45,503 bases of DNA from Sphaerimonospora mesophila NBRC 14179 = JCM 3151 (GTDB lineage Bacteria > Actinomycetota > Actinomycetes > Streptosporangiales > Streptosporangiaceae): assembly GCA_001552515.1 (NCBI GenBank), contig BCRI01000053.1, positions 1 to 45,503 on the forward strand, in the 5' to 3' direction. Below are positions 9,313 to 16,504 of the stretch, in pieces; the first letter of the stretch is position 1; each line of letters opens with the position of its first letter. A model generated the notes under the pieces. The model was given only the letters and a program-made list of their open reading frames with translations. It ran no database searches and was not told where the DNA came from. The position numbers and the translations under genes were made by a program.

Positions 9313-11765
9313 GCGTCGATGTCTCCCAGGCTAAGGAAGGCGGCGAACTCCGTCGTCCTCGGCAGACCGTCGCCACCGAGCCAGCAGTGCTCACCGGCAT
9401 CGGGCAGCGCCTCGGTGATCTCCAAGGTGGTCGCGCCGGACGACTCGCCGGCCAGGGCGCTCAACGACCACGGGTCCATGAAATCGATCCACTGAGGTTT
9501 CGACCCGACCGGATCGGAGGTGGTGAACACTCGTGCGTAACCACGCTCCGGCAGCGAGAGTGCGCCTCGCCATTCCGTCACGCGCTCAAGCAGATCGAGC
9601 CATGATTCATCGGGCGCGCGAAGGGGCAGGGCGTCGGCCGGCAGTCGCCAGACCGCACGTTTCATGACGAGCCTGCCAACGGCATGTCTCGGCTCGGATG
9701 TCGGTTCCGGTACGGGTCGCTGCCTGCGGAACCCCTCGCTTCCGAGGCCGGCCCAGAGCGGGGGGACCCATGGATCGCTGAGGGCCAGCAGGATCCGTCG
9801 CGGCCCATTGATCAGATGCTGGGGGATCACGCCGAGATAGGCGAACGCGACGCCCTGACCGGTGTCTCTGACGAAGGCCTGCAGCGTGTCCGACTCCGGG
9901 TCGTGCCGCAACGCCATGCCGGTCAATTCCACGGTCCGCTCCGGGGGAGGACCTCCCGGCACCCGGGAGGGCCAGCCGAGCACCGGCAGGATCTCGGGAT
10001 ACACCCGCTGCACCGGCGCCCAGTCCTCGGCGGCGCTGACCTGAAGCACCAGGCACTCCGGATGAAGACGCGAGAACCAACCGCCGAGAGCATCGTGGAT
10101 GTGGTCGCGCAAGGACGGCAGGTTCGACCAGCGTGCCAGCATGCCACCCGATCCGATGTTGATGCGATTCACCACCGTGTGATGCGCGCCCTGTCGCACC
10201 GCCTCGACGCTGGGCGCTGCGACCTGGAAGGACACGCTCACCGTCGGCGGCCCGAGCGTGCCGTGTCCACGAAGATCCTGTGGTTGCGCCGGAGGGCGGA
10301 CGTCGTGGACGCGTATCTCTTCCAGAACTCGCCCGAATCTGTCGTCCTTCACGAAGGTTGTCAGATAGCTCAGCAGATCGGGACAGGTGCCGCCCCTGCC
10401 GTACCGGGAGACGAAATCGGCGACCAGCCCGGAGTACAGACGGCTTCGCTGTGTCGTGCGGGCCAACTGCCGTCGCAGGATTTCAAGATCTTCCATCACC
10501 GGGCGCGGCAGCGTGATCGCCGGACCGTCATGGCTCACGCACTCATGGAAGAACGGGGCGTTCTCGATCCAATGCGGCGGCAGCACACTCAGGTGGCGGA
10601 ACGCCTTTCTCGCCCGTGCCCGTCCGGTCTCGTTGGCCGCGACCCGAGCCCGCCAGTCGGAAGTCCGTGCCTGTGAGACGACCCGGTCGAGCTCCTCGAA
10701 CGTCTCCGCCATCTCGGCAGCGTCATGCGCTCGGCGGGCCAATCCGGCGAGCGCGCGGAAGGCGTCCTCCGGGGCGGTCCAGGGAGCCACGGGGAGCAGC
10801 AGGCCGGTGGCGACGAGCCGGCGGACGACCGTCGCGGGGACGCCGAGCCATGCGCGCCAGTCCACCGCCTTCCCCACGCGGCCTCCGTGCCTCAGCAGGG
10901 CCTCGCCACGGCCACCGCAGTCGACGATTTCGTCTTCCGTGAAGAAGAATCCGTTCTGGCACAGTCGAGACGAGATCAGTGCACGCGTGCCACCGTCACC
11001 GGTGCGGTGGAGGCTGGGATTCGGCAACAACGAGACGACATGCTCGAACCGCCGGTCCATGGCACAGCAGTGCAGGAGGTCCACCGCGACGCTGAGCGGG
11101 CCCGAGACAGACCGTTCCACCGCCGTGTCCGCGCCCGACGAGGCGGGCGAGCCTTCGATGCCGGCCAGCCCCAGAGAGGTGAACGTGCTGAACGGGCTCG
11201 TCTTCATCGCGATGCGTGTCACGTAGGAGAACAAGGTTCTGGCGAACCTGCTGCCCGGAGCACCCGGTTCCGCTCGCTTGGCCAGTTCCCGTGCGTAATC
11301 GGGGCTCGCCAGGGCGAGACCCGACCACAGCTCGGCGGTCTTGAGCGCGGAGAACATGGCCTGGCCGCGCGCCCTGATCACTTCATCGATGAGCCCCTCC
11401 ACCGTCTCGCGTTCGTCAGCGATGCGGCGGCTGATGGCAAGCCACTGGTCGAGCCGGGCGGCGGCATCCGCGGACAGGACCGGCCGGAGCGACTCGGCAT
11501 CTCGGACGGTGCGTGTGGACAGGCGGTTGTTGTGCACGTCGCGTCGGAGGCGGACGGCCGCCCTGCGGCGATCGCGATCGGCGATTCGCGGCACCAGCGT
11601 GTAGATCTCGTCGCTGATCCCTTCGGCGGACGCCACGGTCTCCTCACGCAGGACGGCCAGCTTCGTCATGGCCGCATCGATGACGTGGAGATCGACGTGA
11701 TCGGCGATGCCGGGTGGAAGTGCCGCCCGCCGGACCAGAACAAGGGGAAGAATCTGTGATGACAT
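9309..11765 (-). CDS. Split LanB N-terminal dehydratase (tRNA-dependent glutamylation)
   Basis: An 818-residue lantibiotic-dehydratase N-terminal protein without a fused elimination domain. The family uses glutamyl-tRNA to esterify Ser/Thr of the precursor. TRIAMKTSPFSTFTSLGL (183-200) matches the conserved R-x-K-x-SP-x-TF block. The C-terminal half (RINIGSGGMLARW, CLVLQVSAAEDW, LPERGYARVF) is LanB-like. ATG 11765 lies 11 nt after the protease stop and gives the expected N-terminus LPLVLVRRAALPPG; the longer open frame would overlap the protease gene completely. Its stop overlaps the elimination gene by 4 nt, so the two halves are probably made 1:1. Confidence 0.92.
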   Translation of the reverse strand: MSSQILPLVLVRRAALPPGIADHVDLHVIDAAMTKLAVLREETVASAEGISDEIYTLVPRIADRDRRRAAVRLRRDVHNNRLSTRTVRDAESLRPVLSADAAARLDQWLAISRRIADERETVEGLIDEVIRARGQAMFSALKTAELWSGLALASPDYARELAKRAEPGAPGSRFARTLFSYVTRIAMKTSPFSTFTSLGLAGIEGSPASSGADTAVERSVSGPLSVAVDLLHCCAMDRRFEHVVSLLPNPSLHRTGDGGTRALISSRLCQNGFFFTEDEIVDCGGRGEALLRHGGRVGKAVDWRAWLGVPATVVRRLVATGLLLPVAPWTAPEDAFRALAGLARRAHDAAEMAETFEELDRVVSQARTSDWRARVAANETGRARARKAFRHLSVLPPHWIENAPFFHECVSHDGPAITLPRPVMEDLEILRRQLARTTQRSRLYSGLVADFVSRYGRGGTCPDLLSYLTTFVKDDRFGRVLEEIRVHDVRPPAQPQDLRGHGTLGPPTVSVSFQVAAPSVEAVRQGAHHTVVNRINIGSGGMLARWSNLPSLRDHIHDALGGWFSRLHPECLVLQVSAAEDWAPVQRVYPEILPVLGWPSRVPGGPPPERTVELTGMALRHDPESDTLQAFVRDTGQGVAFAYLGVIPQHLINGPRRILLALSDPWVPPLWAGLGSEGFRRQRPVPEPTSEPRHAVGRLVMKRAVWRLPADALPLRAPDESWLDLLERVTEWRGALSLPERGYARVFTTSDPVGSKPQWIDFMDPWSLSALAGESSGATTLEITEALPDAGEHCWLGGDGLPRTTEFAAFLSLGDIDA

Positions 11766-11776
11766 CGCGCAGACAC

Positions 11777-12955
11777 CTAGCCGACCGGGCCGTACGGGAT
11801 TCGCGTGAAGCCGAGGAAGGAGCCGAGCAGGTACACCGCGACCGCGACCAGATACAGCACGGACAGCGTGCCGTAGGCGATGTAGATGACCCGCCGCCTG
11901 AGGCTCAGTCCGATCAGGTAGCTCGGCAGCGAGGCGCGGAGCACGATGTGCCCCAGGTAGCGCATCGCCCTGTTCCTGAGATTGATCTCTCCGGTCAGCC
12001 CCTCCAGCACCTGCTGGCCGTCGGTCGGCAGCAGGGGGTTGAGGTTGACCACCAGCAGGACGAGTTCGAGGAACACGAACACGTACGCGGTGTTCGCGAG
12101 CAGGCCATCGGCGCGCCAGACCAGGACGGCGGCCACGCCTGCCACGATCATGTCGGCGCCGGGACCCGCTACCGAGATCATGAATCTGGGGCGCCGCCGG
12201 ACCAGCCGATAGGCGTCGGTGCGATCGACATAGGCGACCGGGATGAACCAGTACCACAGCGCGACGCCGAGGGATCTGACCGTGACCCCGTACCGGTGGC
12301 ACACGAGGGCATGCGACAGCTCGTGGAAGACCGTCTGCACCAGCACCGCCGCCACGGCTAACACGGCGGGCAGCCCGAACATCATCGGCACGCCCAGCCG
12401 GCCGATCGTGAACACGCAGAGCGCCAGACCGAGCAGCGCGCAGGAGCCGGCCACGAAGCTGGGCAGGCCGGGGGGGAGCGGTCGCAGGATGGCCAGGGCC
12501 GGATGTACCAGCCGCTTCACCGCCGATTCGGACAGCAGCGGGAACCTGCCCATCGCGAGGCGACCGGCCCTGGCGGCCAGATGAGCCCGGTTGGACTCCG
12601 GCGGGGGTTCATACCCTTCGAAGACTCCGGCCTCGGCGAGGTCCTTCAGGGTCGCACCGAGACGGAGCCGCAGCGTGTCCCGCGGCACCTCCCACCGATC
12701 GCTCAGCTCCAGCACGATCTCGGTGCCCGAGCGTCTCCCGTCGAAAGCCGGCAGCAGCTTGACCATCTGCTTGCCGAGGCGCATATAGGACCCGCTGCGG
12801 GGGTCGTACAAGAGCGTCGTCCCGTCGGATCCCGTCATCAGTTCCAGATCCTGGCGAACACGGAGCTTCTCGTTCAAGATCCGGTCGAGGAGGGCGCTGT
12901 CGGCGCTGCCTTCTCCCAATGTGCACCACTTTCCCGTTGCACTCGGTTTTCCCAT
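11777..12955 (-). CDS. PqqD-like domain fused to M50 site-2 metalloprotease
   Basis: A 392-residue protein. Residues about 35-115 resemble a PqqD-like winged helix (LLYDPRSGSYMRLGKQMVKLL), the fold that binds RiPP leader peptides. From about 165 it is a polytopic membrane protein with M50 zinc motif HELSH (211-215) and distal NLNPLLPTDGQQ (304-315; D312 is the expected third ligand). I infer a membrane-bound leader peptidase that recognises the leader with its own domain and possibly couples cleavage to export. ATG 12955 is preferred because upstream frame would run into the hairpin and the third precursor gene; no strong RBS is visible, so the start is not certain. A non-proteolytic leader-binding role is possible. 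Confidence 0.87.
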   Translation of the reverse strand: MGKPSATGKWCTLGEGSADSALLDRILNEKLRVRQDLELMTGSDGTTLLYDPRSGSYMRLGKQMVKLLPAFDGRRSGTEIVLELSDRWEVPRDTLRLRLGATLKDLAEAGVFEGYEPPPESNRAHLAARAGRLAMGRFPLLSESAVKRLVHPALAILRPLPPGLPSFVAGSCALLGLALCVFTIGRLGVPMMFGLPAVLAVAAVLVQTVFHELSHALVCHRYGVTVRSLGVALWYWFIPVAYVDRTDAYRLVRRRPRFMISVAGPGADMIVAGVAAVLVWRADGLLANTAYVFVFLELVLLVVNLNPLLPTDGQQVLEGLTGEINLRNRAMRYLGHIVLRASLPSYLIGLSLRRRVIYIAYGTLSVLYLVAVAVYLLGSFLGFTRIPYGPVG

Positions 12956-12980
12956 TGGCACCCGGCGGACTCGCGATGGT

Positions 12981-13011
12981 GATCGGCCTGCCCGGTCCGG
13001 GCAGGCCGATC
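12981..13011 (-). terminator. Strong hairpin between precursor genes and modification genes (attenuator)
   Basis: GATCGGCCTGCCCGG is followed after one base by its exact reverse complement. This gives a 13-15-bp GC-rich stem 20 nt after the stop of the third precursor gene and about 26 nt before the protease start. No U-tract follows, as is common in actinobacteria. The position suggests partial termination or 3'-end protection, yielding more precursor mRNA than enzyme mRNA. Confidence 0.7.
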
Positions 13012-13031
13012 CGTGAGACCTTCGTTCTCGC

Positions 13032-13214
13032 TCAGCCGGCCGTGGAGAAACTGCTGCTGGTGCTGAAGCTGCTGCCGGTCGACGAGGCGCAGGCGACACT
13101 GCCGGCGGTGAACGCGGTCGCGACCGTCGCGGCCGAGATCCCCTCGCTCAGGGCCTCCGCCTGCAGTTCCTCCAGATACAGATTGGCTTCCAGGTACGGG
13201 GTTTCGCCTGTCAT
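13032..13214 (-). CDS. RiPP precursor peptide 3
   Basis: A 60-residue peptide. The leader, about 25 residues, contains NLYLEELQAEALSEG. The core from about residue 26 has 11 Ser, 6 Thr and a single Cys, ending SSFSTSSSFSTAG with a repeated SSFST unit. ATG 13214 is preceded by GGGAGGG at 9-nt spacing, a good RBS. Its ATVATAF segment is reminiscent, from memory, of the ATVST start of the goadsporin core. It is last of three tandem precursor genes and sits directly before the hairpin. The Ser/Thr are predicted targets of the split LanB; Cys and some Ser/Thr are predicted targets of YcaO. The cleavage site is not known. Confidence 0.85.
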   Translation of the reverse strand: MTGETPYLEANLYLEELQAEALSEGISAATVATAFTAGSVACASSTGSSFSTSSSFSTAG

Positions 13215-13229
13215 GATCTTGAGCCCTCC

Positions 13230-13418
13230 CTATGGGCAGATGCAGGAGCCGGTGCTTCCCGAACTGGCGGTACTTGCGGTGCCGGTGAACGTGCCGGCGG
13301 ACCCGAAGGTCCCGGCGGAGGCCCAGCAGCACGAGGCCGACTGGTTCTCCGGGAGTGCCTCGCTCCAGAGGTGCTCGATCGCCGGGAGTTCCTCGAGGAA
13401 GAGATCGTCTGTGGACAC
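13230..13418 (-). CDS. RiPP precursor peptide 2
   Basis: A 62-residue peptide starting at GTG 13418, with AGGGAAGG 11 nt upstream. The leader VSTDDLFLEELPAIEH and following SEALPEN match the leaders of the other two precursors. The core of about 37 residues has 9 Ser, 6 Thr and 4 Cys: a CC pair near its start, an imperfect repeat SAGTFGSAGTFTGT, and the terminus SCICP. The frame is open further upstream, but the extra codons overlap precursor 1, have no RBS and do not fit the shared leader. It lies 15 nt from precursor 3 and 29 nt from precursor 1. Confidence 0.83.
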   Translation of the reverse strand: MSTDDLFLEELPAIEHLWSEALPENQSASCCWASAGTFGSAGTFTGTASTASSGSTGSCICP

Positions 13419-13447
13419 TGAACTCTGTGCCTTCCCTGACGCAGCGG

Positions 13448-13642
13448 TTACCACGAGGAGGAGGACGCGGTCCCCCAGGAGTAGACGCAGCCGAACGGGC
13501 AGGAGGCGCTGCTGGCGCTCGAGACGGTCGCCACCGTGGAGTTCCCCGCGTTCTGAACGGTCGGCATCTCCTCGGCGAACAACTCCGTGGAGATGGCTGC
13601 CCACTCCTCCATGTAGAGGTCCTGTTGTCGGTGCATGTGCAT
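13448..13642 (-). CDS. RiPP precursor peptide 1
   Basis: A 64-residue peptide. ATG 13642 follows GAGGAG by 2 nt; a second ATG two codons later has more usual spacing and may be the true start. The leader contains DLYMEEWAAISTELFAEEMP, which aligns with precursor 2. The core of about 31 residues has 11 Ser, 3 Thr and 2 Cys, with CPFGC in the middle and ASSSSW at the end. TVATVSS resembles ATVATAF in precursor 3. It is the first precursor after the immunity-type ABC pair (91 nt away). Predicted substrate of the YcaO and split LanB enzymes. Confidence 0.85.
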   Translation of the reverse strand: MHMHRQQDLYMEEWAAISTELFAEEMPTVQNAGNSTVATVSSASSASCPFGCVYSWGTASSSSW

Positions 13643-13648
13643 GTCTCC

Positions 13649-13674
13649 TCGATCGTGTGCTGATGATCGATCGA
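13649..13674 (-). promoter_or_regulatory. Hairpin overlapping the RBS of precursor 1
   Basis: TCGATCG and CGATCGA form a perfect 7-bp stem around a 12-nt loop. On the mRNA the 3' arm runs into the GAGGAG ribosome binding site of precursor 1. It could modulate translation or protect the 5' end of a processed precursor mRNA. A second short CCGGC/GCCGG stem lies just upstream near 13700. Function is inferred only. Confidence 0.35.
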
Positions 13675-13733
13675 CAGTGTGGCGAGCACCCGCTTCCCCC
13701 CGGCTTCCTCGCCGGTTCCCCGGCCTGGGAAGC

Positions 13734-14501
13734 TCAGGTGAAGGACAGATCCCGGCGGGAATGCGCCATGCAGGCCGCCCCCACCACGACTCCGACCATG
13801 ACCGCGAAGACCCCCAGCCCGGGAAGCGGCCCCAGGACCCCGATGATGGCCGCGTTGGCTCCCACGGTCTTGAACGGCAGGTAGGCGGAGACCGAGGAGG
13901 GGATCAGGAACAGAAGGACCTGCTCGATGCCGAGCGCCCAGATCAGCAGCGCGGCGACGGCGGCCCCGGTGCTTTTCATCAGCAGCCCGGTCGCCACACC
14001 CAGCACGGCCGCCAGCGGCGCCCCCAGCAGAACACCGAGCAGCACGACGGGTCCGTCGCCGGCCAGCGGTGAGAGGTTTCCACCCGAACCGATCAGACCG
14101 CCCACCGAACCTACGATCAACCCGACCGCTGTGACTGCGAACGTGACGGTGGCCGCCGCCGCGAACTTGGCCATCAGTAGCCGGTTTCGCCAGGGAACCA
14201 TCGTCGAGGTCACCCGGAACGAGCCACTGCGGAGGTCGGCCGTGGCGAGCAGTACGCCGATCACCATCATCACGTACAGCAGGACGTCCGATGGGATGGT
14301 GACGGCGTATACGCCAGAGCCCATGGAGGCGGCGGAGTCGCCGCGGGCTATCAGCGGCAGGTTGCCGTCGGCGTCGAGCGATGATCCGATCGACAGCGCG
14401 CCCAGCGCGGTCAGGAGGATCGCCGCCGCCGCCGAGATCAGATAGGCGGTGATCGTACGGAACTTCATCAGCTCAGCCGAGAAGATTTTCCCGAAGCTCA
14501 T
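13734..14501 (-). CDS. ABC-2 permease, lantibiotic-immunity type
   Basis: A 255-residue membrane protein with about six hydrophobic segments. It starts MSFGKIFSAELMKFRTITAYLISA, a cytoplasmic start typical of ABC-2 permeases of the bacitracin/lantibiotic-immunity type, and has a long extracytoplasmic loop after TM1. ATG 14501 is 5 nt after the ATPase stop, so the pair is an operon. The longer open frame upstream runs inside the ATPase gene and is rejected. It lies directly upstream of the precursor genes. I infer producer self-protection, or export of one of the products. Confidence 0.85.
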   Translation of the reverse strand: MSFGKIFSAELMKFRTITAYLISAAAAILLTALGALSIGSSLDADGNLPLIARGDSAASMGSGVYAVTIPSDVLLYVMMVIGVLLATADLRSGSFRVTSTMVPWRNRLLMAKFAAAATVTFAVTAVGLIVGSVGGLIGSGGNLSPLAGDGPVVLLGVLLGAPLAAVLGVATGLLMKSTGAAVAALLIWALGIEQVLLFLIPSSVSAYLPFKTVGANAAIIGVLGPLPGLGVFAVMVGVVVGAACMAHSRRDLSFT

Positions 14502-14506
14502 GACCG

Positions 14507-15421
14507 CTATCCCACCTCTCCTCTGATCTCCGCCTTCTCCGCCGTCGCCTGCATGAACGCCTGGTTCAAGCTGCGTTCTTCGTTCAGCCCGAACACGGCC
14601 ACCCCGGCATCGCGCGCGAGTTGACCCACCTCGATCGTGGTGAGGCCGGTGATCCGCAGGTACTGCCCGTTCCTCTCGATCACCTGGGCGCCCGCTCGGC
14701 TGACCGCGGCGTCGAACTCCTGCGGCTTGTCGCACATCAGGCTGATCGTGCTGGTCTGGAAGCGCTCGATGAAGGCCGCGGCCGACCCGCTACCGACGAT
14801 CTTGCTCTGCGCTATCACCACGAGGTCGTCGACGAGGTCTTCCAGTTCGCTCAGCAGATGACTGGAGACGAATATCGTCCGCCCCTGATCCCGAAAGGTG
14901 CGGAGCAGACCCTTCACCCACGCGATGCCCTCCGGATCCAGACCGTTCATGGGCTCGTCGAGGATCAGGATCTCAGGGTTGCCCACCAGTGCGATCGCCA
15001 GCGCGAGGCGTTGACGCATGCCCAGTGAGAACCGGCCGACCCGCAACCCCGCCACATCCGCCAGCCCCACCCGATCCAGGAGGGTCTCGGCCTGGCCGGC
15101 GGGCACATCGGCCAGCTTCGCCGCTATCCGAAGGCAGTCGATCGCACGCCGGGAGGGGTGAGCACACTGGGGGTCGAGTGCGGCTCCTATCTTTCGCGCC
15201 GGGACCGACCACTGATCAATGGGTTTGCCATCGACCAGCGAGCGGCCCGAGGTGGGCCGATCCAGCCCCAGGAAGAGCCTCATCGTGGTGGATTTGCCCG
15301 CACCGTTCGGGCCGAGAAAACCGGTGATCGCTCCTGCTCTGACCGCGAAGCTCGCATTGCTCACGGCGAGAACCGGGCCATACCTCTTGGTCAGGTTCTC
15401 CGCCTGCAGCATCGGTTTCAT
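14507..15421 (-). CDS. ABC transporter ATPase, BcrA-like
   Basis: A 304-residue ATPase with Walker A GPNGAGKST, Walker B LILDEPMNGLDPEG and a signature reading SLGMRQRL rather than LSGGQ. This variant is common in bacitracin and lantibiotic immunity ATPases. The C-terminal 90 residues form the usual extension. It is the first gene of the long minus-strand transcription unit and faces the AT-rich divergent promoter region. It probably works with the permease that follows. Confidence 0.9.
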   Translation of the reverse strand: MKPMLQAENLTKRYGPVLAVSNASFAVRAGAITGFLGPNGAGKSTTMRLFLGLDRPTSGRSLVDGKPIDQWSVPARKIGAALDPQCAHPSRRAIDCLRIAAKLADVPAGQAETLLDRVGLADVAGLRVGRFSLGMRQRLALAIALVGNPEILILDEPMNGLDPEGIAWVKGLLRTFRDQGRTIFVSSHLLSELEDLVDDLVVIAQSKIVGSGSAAAFIERFQTSTISLMCDKPQEFDAAVSRAGAQVIERNGQYLRITGLTTIEVGQLARDAGVAVFGLNEERSLNQAFMQATAEKAEIRGEVG

Positions 15422-15546
15422 GCTCAGGTAAACTCACCGCCTTCTAAATGCGGTCCACTTTGTGGATGTGTGTCCGAATATGGCGATCCAAGGCCCCCGT
15501 CGGCTCAGCATCTCGCCGCCACCCCATGACACCGACTCGGCGGCTC

Positions 15547-15581
15547 ATGCAAACATCGATATCAAACTTTGTCAACGATGT
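15547..15581 (-). promoter_or_regulatory. Candidate promoter and inverted repeat for the biosynthetic operon
   Basis: On the minus strand TTGACA (15575-15570) is a perfect -35 hexamer. At 17-nt spacing a weaker TTGCAT (15552-15547) could serve as -10. This would give a leader of about 120 nt before the ABC ATPase. The -35 is flanked by an inverted repeat, ACATCG (15553-15558) and CGATGT (15576-15581), which could be an operator. The assignment rests on motif match only. Confidence 0.35.
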
Positions 15582-15675
15582 ATCGCAATGAGAATTTTAC
15601 TCAGCAGTTCGCACACACAAGACCACGTAGCGTACGCAATCGAATTGACATCATCGCCGCCGGTCGCCCGCTTCC

Positions 15676-15714
15676 TTCTAGATATTTTCTAGATACTTTC
15701 TAGACATTCCTAGA
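15676..15714. promoter_or_regulatory. Four TTCTAGA-like direct repeats at about 11-bp period (putative SARP box)
   Basis: TTCTAGA occurs at 15676, 15687 and 15698, and TCCTAGA at 15708, so spacing is 11, 11 and 10 bp, one helical turn. SARP regulators are known to bind heptameric direct repeats with this period. The array is in the divergent region between the biosynthetic and export operons. TCTAGA is self-complementary, so orientation cannot be read from it. I see no good -10 hexamer at the canonical 8-bp distance, so the target promoter is unclear. Confidence 0.6.
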
Positions 15715-15810
15715 CGCCGCCATTCGAACGTTCCCACACGCTTGAAGCAATCCAGCCGGCACCTCCGGCCGCCCCGCCACGCACACCCAGCCGGTAACCC
15801 AGAAGACATA

Positions 15811-15909
15811 TGATGTGACTTTATGTGATGAAATGGGGTCGTCGACCACGTTCGGCTAGCGACAGATCGGATGAAACTTGCATAAATAGGACATGGCGCG
15901 CACATAAAT
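15811..15909. promoter_or_regulatory. AT-rich direct repeats upstream of the export operon
   Basis: ATGTGA is repeated at 15813 and 15823 (10-bp period). CATAAAT is repeated at 15881 and 15903 (22 bp, two helical turns). Both lie in AT-rich DNA 115-210 nt before the first plus-strand gene, and TTGCAT at 15878 could be a -35. These may be further regulator sites or promoter elements. Apart from this and the repeats at 15547-15714, I see no gene in 15422-16024. Confidence 0.3.
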
Positions 15910-16024
15910 TCGAGATTAGGTCGACCTGTTCTGTGGGGTTTAAATCGCATGAAGCACATGTATGGTGTTGGTCCTGAAACGTTGCGGCAGTAGCTGGTAC
16001 GCATAGCGCGCGGACGGGTGGGGC

Positions 16025-16504
16025 ATGCACAGCGGTCCAGACAGGCAGCAGTCTCCGGGGAACGTTGACGACGTTCTGGCCGACGACGTCGTGGTCGAAG
16101 CGGACGGGGAAGCCGCACTGGATCCGGAACAGGCTCGGAACGTACGTTTCCCGCCCCCCAATATGTTCGTCCAGATGCCCACCGACCGGTCGCCTTCACC
16201 ATTACCGCTTGTGCCGTGGCGACCGCGAGCGGACGAACCGGAACCGCCGCCCCCGCCCAGCCGTAGGGGACGGTTCGAGGCGCACGAGTCACCCGCGGAA
16301 ACCGAATGGAAAGCGCAAGCGACCGAGAATTCTCGCGAGCCCGAGCCGAATGCGCGGCACGATGCTCTTCCCGAGCGGAAAGCCGTTGGATCGGCCGTCT
16401 CTCCGGGTCTCCCATCGGATCGGCGGGCGCCCGGCTCGACGCTCGCCCATGAGCGGGGAGACCCTACGGTCGCCGACCGCTTCAGCAGGCGAGGGAAGCC
16501 GTGA
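16025..16504 (+). CDS. Hypothetical disordered Pro/Glu-rich protein
   Basis: This 159-residue protein resembles no family I know. It is hydrophilic and low in complexity: an acidic N-terminus (DDVLADDVVVEADGEA), a segment NVRFPPPNMFVQMPTDRS, a run PEPPPPPS, then an Arg/Glu/Pro-rich tail. There is no signal peptide or TM segment and no Cys. GTGA overlap with the following ABC ATPase start, plus a G-rich run before ATG 16025, support translation. As first gene of the export operon it could be a chaperone-like partner or regulator. It could also be a non-functional upstream ORF. Confidence 0.55.
   Translation: MHSGPDRQQSPGNVDDVLADDVVVEADGEAALDPEQARNVRFPPPNMFVQMPTDRSPSPLPLVPWRPRADEPEPPPPPSRRGRFEAHESPAETEWKAQATENSREPEPNARHDALPERKAVGSAVSPGLPSDRRAPGSTLAHERGDPTVADRFSRRGKP

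Noticed and set aside
9309-11765. Classification as a lanthipeptide dehydratase system
   Set aside because: No LanC cyclase is visible, and LanB is accompanied by YcaO/SagB genes.
13419-13604. Longer version of precursor 2 starting upstream
   Set aside because: The extra residues overlap precursor 1 in another frame, have no RBS and do not resemble the shared leader.
15678-16415. Minus-strand 245-codon open frame across the divergent promoter region
   Set aside because: It crosses AT-rich DNA with the repeat arrays, has no RBS or recognisable domain, and overlaps the coupled plus-strand gene.
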